Source: Phlebotomus papatasi (Eukaryota; Arthropoda; Insecta; Diptera; Psychodidae). From it: a stretch of 64,000 bases of DNA. The position numbers and the translations under genes were made by a program. The notes under the pieces were generated by a model, which saw only the letters and a list, made by a program, of their open reading frames with translations, had not been told where the DNA came from and searched no databases. The stretch is from assembly GCF_024763615.1 (NCBI RefSeq), contig NC_077224.1, positions 89,104,712 through 89,168,711 on the forward strand, written 5' to 3'. Positions 58,080 to 64,000 of the stretch are shown here, piece by piece (positions within the stretch are counted from its first letter, which is position 1; each line of letters starts with the position of its first letter).

Positions 58080-59040
58080 CCCTGTTCTCCAATTTCGCAT
58101 CCCTAATGAGCTGGAGTACTGTTTTACGCCGTCGGTTCATCAGAGGATGAACCGACGACAAATATGACAAATAGAGTCCTCCCTCGAAGACTTTCCAGGC
58201 TGGGTTGTCCTCATCCTTACGAACCAGATGACTAGCCCACCAGAGCCTATTGAGGCGTAGTACACCTCGTGGTTGTTTAGGCTCCGGAATCGTCCCTACT
58301 CACATACGGGACCAAAAATCCATCGTAGAATCTTCTCTCAAACGCAGCTACGAGTTCGCAATTCTGTTTGCTGAGGACCCACGTTTCAGACGAATACATG
58401 AGGATTGGCAGGATCATAGTCCTACACGGTAGTCGCCTAGTCTTTATACCATCTCTTTTTTGAAAGGTTCCAGACCGGGATACTCTTGAAAGACTAAAAT
58501 AGGCTCTGTTGGATTTCAGCAGCCGTGCGCAGATTTCTGTTGAGATGTTGTTGTCGGCCGTGATTGTTGACCCAGGGAAGATAAAGGAGTTGACAACTTT
58601 AAAGTTGTAGTCGCCCATCGGGAACTTTGTTTGACCTTCTGGACCGGGAAACTCATGGTAAACCGAAACAGTCTCGGTTGGTTTTAGCAACCATTTGCGA
58701 ACTTCTGTTGAGATGTTGTTGTCGGATATGATTGCTGACGCAATGTTGACAAAGAAGTTAACAACTTCAAAGTTGTAGTCTACTATCGGGAATCTTGTTT
58801 GACCGATACTCTCCGTAGATGTAGTCGGAGTTGCTACTGACGAGGAAAACTTTTACTTTGTTTTGTCTATGAATGACTCTCGTACAGCTCTGGGATTCCA
58901 TCATATGATATCTGTATCATTAGCATGGGCTAGGAACTGCGTGGAATTATTGAGAATGAACCCCTCATGCATATACTGGAGTCAGGGATCGCTTTCTCCA
59001 ATGCCAGGTTCAGCGAACGCACGATAGTTCTTTCCGAGAT
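58080..59040 (-). pseudogene. RTE-type non-LTR retrotransposon fragment, reverse transcriptase C-terminal part
   Basis: Read on the minus strand. Near 59000 is RSLNLALEKAIPDSSI. After a frameshift comes FLAHANDTDII (~58907-58936), where the catalytic YADD/FADD box should be. Then come FPGSTITADNNISTEI, RAYFSLSRVSRSGT and ILMYSSETWVL (frame 58277-58690), and RLNRLWWASHLVRKDEDNPA (~58190-58260). These match, in order, the RTE-clade reverse transcriptase end (usual LGSTIT.DN, YGSETW, RL.WAGH..R). It is dead: frameshifts, stops, altered catalytic residues and an internal duplication. Upstream endonuclease and RT fingers are missing. Confidence 0.85.
58527..58805. repeat. Tandem duplication of ~168 bp inside the RTE relic
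   Basis: gcgcagatttctgttgagat, gttgttgtcggccgtgattg, caactttaaagttgtagtcg (58527-58640) is repeated with changes at 58694-58805 (gcgaacttctgttgagatgt, gttgtcggatatgattgctg, caacttcaaagttgtagtct). The two copies differ at many bases, so the duplication is not recent. Confidence 0.75.
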
Positions 59041-61188
59041 CAATTAATGAGTTATATTATTTGAAAATCGGTTAAAAATCTATAAAAATATCTTAAACAT
59101 GAACACCTTCGTTTGAAAAGAAAAAAGGTAAACTCCCTGAAGGATAATACAACTCCCTTAATGAAAATTCAGTACATGAACAAGATATTAATAAAAATAT
59201 TTTACTGAAACCACAGAAACGTTTTAAACCCAATCCATATGCAAAAGTGTTTGATTATTGCGCTCATATTATGGTTGAGCGTTTATTTCGAAATCTGGTG
59301 CATTGTGCTATGTTTTAAAATTTAGTATGGTTGTACTACATATATCTCACCCTATAGAGATATGTGGTGTATGCTGCGTTTATGTACAATATATATAGCC
59401 ATTGAAAACGCCAACCCTCCATTTCAATGGCCTCAACCGACTGGATCATCATTTTTATTGCAAAAATTTTTACCATTGCCGCCTCTCACAAAAATGTGTT
59501 CAATTCGTTGCATGAATGTTTAACAGCAAGAGAAATTTATAAAATTTTTATTATTACACGCGATCCACAATCCAGCAGCATTTGCTATTATTACATGGGG
59601 ATGATAAAGGGGAAATATGTTGAGTAATCAGGAATTTTTCTCTCACATACTCAATATCAATGTGAAATATTTTTAAGCGTATACAATTGGAAATTGCTGA
59701 GGATAGAAAACTATGTAATATTGCCGAAATTCAAAGATAAATTGTGTTGCTTTTGCTATAAATTGCTATTTTTCGCTCTTATAAAAATCTCTAGGAATTA
59801 AATATCTGGAATACGGAAAGTATTTCTTATTTGAAGTTGGTATTCGAGAAGAGAGAATTTTCCTGTCAGAATGTAGCATGAAAGGAGAATTTTGAGGATA
59901 GGAGTGAAGAAAGTAAATTGCTGTCCACTAAATCAGTCCAATAAAATACTGAACAAATCTAATAAATGAGACTTTTGTCTATCTCAGAGACAGTTCTCTA
60001 GCAAAAGTCACTGATTATATTCATACAAAGGAAAAACATATGTATATTTTTTTCTTGTACATAATGCACGGAATGTAATGTTTGTTGGGTTGGGTGAAAT
60101 GTTCTTACATTACATAGTTCTTTCTTTTAGAGAATTTCTGATAAAACAAAGCGAAATCACATTTGTAGTTCGATAAGATATTGAAGAAAAGAAGAGAATA
60201 GTGACAAAAGGGTTTTGAGACGACAAAGGCATGAGACTATATGAATATTTTAGTAGATGGAAATCTACAAAATTGCTTTTCGAAGCAAATTGTTTGAAAG
60301 TCGTGAATTGCGAATTATTTCTTCTATCTTGCAAATAACAAGAGGTAGAGCAAAATGAGTTTTTTTTATGCTTTTCCAAAAGTTCGAAAGTCTCGTTAGA
60401 TTAAATTTCAAAGTTATATGGGTGGAACGAAGAATTAATAATATCTGACCAGATGAGCAAAAAGTGTGATAATCTGGAAAAGCGTTATTGGAACACTAAT
60501 TGCCAGCCGCTGAAAATAGTAAATTTTACGATTTTTTACTTCCTGCAGCGGATTTGCAAAATAAAATCGTGGGATTTCAGTTTGCAATTCAAATGAAAAT
60601 TGAAATTATATTCAATTGTAGAGGAGATTGGGGATGTTTCACAATTCTGTGGTTAAGGTATAGAACTTTTCAACCCATCGCAACCACTCTCAATGGACTT
60701 GTCATCTAAGAGAAAACCACATAAAGTTTTAGGTCCAGGTAAAAAGCATAATTCCTCTTGTACACTTTCATTTCTAAAATTCTTCTTGAGGTAACCTTTT
60801 AATATAGGTATATTTGAGATTTTTTTTCACTTTATCTGAGAATATTCAGTGTCTAAAATGTAACTGAAATTTCCAGAGGTTTTGAAATAAAGAGGAAGCC
60901 TTCATTTTTTAGCCAGGACACACTTAAGGGTATTATAACAGTGTATATAGAAAAAAGAGAGTGAATTAAATAATTTAATTTTAGTGAAGTAAATTTCAAA
61001 AAAGTATCTTATGGTATCTCTTAACGTCGATATAAACCTACGGCATTAATTAAAATTGAAGTTTCATATATAAAATTGAGGTAAAATGTCAGACTGCTTC
61101 CTTGAAATTTAAACAATAATCCGGATATAACATCAAATTTATATATATATTTTTTGTTCTTATTCATTTACTTTCTTTTAATATTATG
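59041..61188. other. Non-coding stretch, 59.0-61.2 kb
   Basis: AT-rich with no recognised gene or full element. A weak relic of the aaccgatt repeat family is at 59045-59095. Confidence 0.35.
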
Positions 61189-61331
61189 GCCAACACACAA
61201 TAACTTTTGTTTTGTAAACATGTTTTTGACATTACAATGAGTGTGAGTGAGACCTAGATCTAGTTATTTCCCTCACTCTTATAGGAAATTTTGAAAACAT
61301 GTTTACTAACAAAATTTGTTGTGCGCTGGGC
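61189..61331. mobile_element. Short foldback element with gtaaacatgtttt arms
   Basis: The left arm is ggccaacacacaataacttt then tgtaaacatgtttttgac. The right arm is its inverse, ...gaaaacatgtttactaac and gttgtgcgctgggc. It is flanked by attat on both sides (possible 5-bp duplication). 143 bp. Confidence 0.65.
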
Positions 61332-61334
61332 ATT

Positions 61335-64000
61335 ATCATTTAATAAATATTAGTAAAGCTATTGTGAATTATTTAAAAATATATAAAATAGAAAATTAGT
61401 ACTATTATTTATTTTAAAAATTTTCTCAATTTATTAAAAAATCTCTATGCGACATTTTTTCGACTCCTGTAGATTTTCATATTACCATTCAATGTTTTAA
61501 AATACATTTTAAAGCTCATTAACAGAAAAAAGAATATTTTTTTTAATGAATACCTGTCAAAATGCAAATATTAATTTAGGGATAATAAGGAATAAAAATA
61601 TAAATAGTTTAATAAATTATGAAAATATTAGTTTAATTTGTTGCCAAATAATAACAATCAATAAGAGTGGTAATTTTAGAATCACAAAAATTCTTTCACA
61701 ATTTTGACATTACCAAGATTTAATTTATAGCAAACTCCGGATATTTTTTCATTCCTGTACGGGAATTTTGTAGTTTTCGTGGCATTGTCACACGTGAGTT
61801 CGAAAATGCAATTCACGTGATTTGTTAATGAAATGCCTTTACTTAGTGATATTATGCAAATACAGTATGTCTTGGTTGATTTGTTTAACAACATTCATAG
61901 TCATTTTAATTGCCAGAAATCTCAAATATATGACTTCTGACAATGTCACGTGAGCTAAAATGGCAATGTCACGGCTACAGAATCGCATTTTCAAAAAAGC
62001 TCTCCTGAGATTCGAACCCAATTTATCATATGGCATTTCCAGAGTGTTACATAATTCCCTTCCTAGAAGAATTTTCATCAATGAATGATTTTTGATGTAC
62101 TTATCTCTTCAATTTGACGGTTTAATGATTTCAAAATAAACGGTCATTAATACAAATTGACGCGAATAAAATTGTTCGGAGCGTCAGGAGCTTTCGGAAT
62201 GAAAAATCATAATTTCTCTATAATTACCAAAAAAATGGTCATAGCCGAGACACGAAGTGTAAAAAATGGTTATCGCTCAGTTGTCGCTGTCTCGGCTTTT
62301 TACACCTACCCCAGCTATGTGGGCGCTCTATATCTACATCTTATTATTATTATTATTATTATTATTTATTTCAATCAATACCAATAGGATACGCTCCTCT
62401 TACATGGTTTAAAAAAAAAGAAAATCAGAAAATAATAACAGAGAAGAAAGAAAGGAAAAATAGAAACGAATTTGGCCTGATCCAGTCTGGTAGAATCTAG
62501 CGATGCCGATCAAAGATGATCTGGCATGCAAAGGAATGCTTATTGACCATTCTTTTCTACGTCAGTCTAACCGTTCTAACCTAACCATTCTAATAATTTA
62601 TAAGATCTCAAAGAACATACATACATATTATAAGATTATTAATATCAGTTGAATAGTTTCGAGACTTAACACTTTTCTTATTATTTGACAACTTTGATGA
62701 CCTGCAGCGCCCCTTGCAGTCGACTTCTAAACTTTTCTATATCGTCATCTTGTAGGAGTTTTCGAGACCTTTCGATTGAGTGTTCATTGATTAAGTTCGG
62801 TTGATAAATCTCTGAGATATAAGGTTTAAAGTTTTGACTTTCAGCCATCATCTTTCTACGTCCTCCTTCGCATGTTATGTATTGTAAAGACAAATGCTTT
62901 TATGTCCATTTCGAGAATATGCAGTCAATTATTATATTTTATGTTGGAATTTAAGTTTTTCCTTAAAAAAAGGACAGTTTTTTCATTTTTATGTCAATTG
63001 GCACGATTTTACATATTTTAGAAAGGTTTTAGAAATATTCACATCGTCTCTTAACATTAAAAATTCCTAGTGTTATCACAAGGATCACTTCTTTATTGCG
63101 GTATATCTCAGATTTAATATGGTAAATTTTAATAATTATAATGTGAAAAGGAAAAGTTTGTCTGAATGACTCATCTCGTCAAGAAGCAGTATTTATATTA
63201 GTTACTTAGTTAGTTATCATCAAGTAGTACTTTAGAATACTTATTTTCTAGCACAAGAAAAACTTTGAAAACAAATTTTCTATCACTTAATTCTCTTACT
63301 CTCGTAACTTCTTCTCAAGTTTAAAGTAAATGACCTAATTACATGAAGCAAATTTTTATAATCTTCGCAGGAATAGTGCTGATAAAATAAATAAATTTCC
63401 TTTCATTTTATTGTGTGTAAATATGTCAAATAAATAACTCTTGCATGGCAAGGCCAGAACTGAACGAACATACACTTAGCACAGCAATTAATTCCAACAA
63501 ATTATTTCTCAAAAACATCCATTTTATTTTGCAATGCCAAGGAGAAGAAAAATCCTATTACTCATGTGATACCATCTTTTAGCTGTTTTATGTTGCAAAC
63601 AACAAGATAATAGCAAGGTCCGCATTTACCCCAAAAATCCATGCTATTCACACATGCTCTGGACGAAAAATGAGATTTACGTAAGGATGGATTGTAACAA
63701 ATGTAATTTTGAACCATTTGTTATGCAGCCAGCGAAGAATTACATAATATACAAATACAAATGTATCTACAGTTAAGGCTAGAAAAATAGGACGCCCATT
63801 GCTAGAACTACATTGTCGCATTGTGATTATTTCTGACAACTTTCATTACTTTGTCTTGATTTGTAGTCATTTATTTGTTTAGAATTTTTCAAAAAATGCT
63901 AATGAAGTTTTGACTAACGATTTTATAAACAATTGACTTTGACAGCAGATTGTCACGCCATCTTCACGTCACACTGAATAATTTTCTTTATGCTTTTTAG
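61335..64000. other. Non-coding stretch to the right edge
   Basis: No exon recognised. Contains an (ATT)n microsatellite (62341-62366). A partial inverted repeat of agccgagaca/tgtctcggct with gtgtaaaaa sits at ~62240-62310. Confidence 0.4.
62341..62366. repeat. (ATT)n microsatellite
   Basis: Eight to nine uninterrupted att units. Confidence 0.9.

Overview
This is animal nuclear DNA. It is AT-rich, intron-rich and packed with short transposon remnants. There is one recognisable protein-coding gene: a TMTC1/TMTC2-type transmembrane and TPR protein on the minus strand. Its protein and the low-GC, MITE-rich setting suggest an insect, most likely a dipteran (a sand-fly-like genome is possible). 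The species call is inference only.

TMTC gene. Three coding exons can be read from the sequence and they join in frame through GT-AG junctions: exon A 34409-34495 (start codon), exon B 12963-13515, and exon C 524 down to base 1, continuing off the window. Together they give the first ~387 residues: the N-terminal membrane part and the DUF1736-type region. The C-terminal TPR array lies to the left, outside the window. The coding introns are about 20.9 kb and 12.4 kb. A splice acceptor directly before the start codon implies a non-coding leader exon further right. A TATA plus initiator arrangement at ~47.52-47.55 kb on the minus strand is a possible promoter for it.

Everything else is non-coding or transposon-derived. 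(1) A tRNA-derived SINE family has three full copies (19.40, 27.48 and 54.70 kb) with 11-13 bp target duplications, plus one 5'-truncated copy (57.8 kb). (2) A large set of foldback MITEs sit on TA targets, many with termini beginning GGGG(A/C)A. (3) Three TIR elements on TTAA targets are piggyBac-like. (4) CACTGAG-ended MITEs occur in three copies. (5) A ~1.9 kb pogo/mariner-like element on TA lies at 52.5-54.4 kb, with an unusual GC-richer interior. (6) A ~1.8 kb TIR element built of repeated internal modules lies at 44.2-46.0 kb, with decayed relatives at 31 and 37 kb. (7) A decayed RTE-type reverse transcriptase lies at 58.1-59.0 kb. (8) A 1.45 kb degenerate tandem repeat with ~330 bp higher-order periodicity lies at 10.3-11.7 kb. 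(9) Several multi-palindrome arrays are present.

I did not find a new multi-gene system. The most notable observations are the SINE family and its nested insertion, the modular 44-46 kb element, the pogo-like element with foreign-looking cargo, the palindrome arrays, and the inferred distant promoter of the TMTC gene. Most short ORFs in the window look like chance open frames in AT-rich or palindromic DNA and are not annotated.
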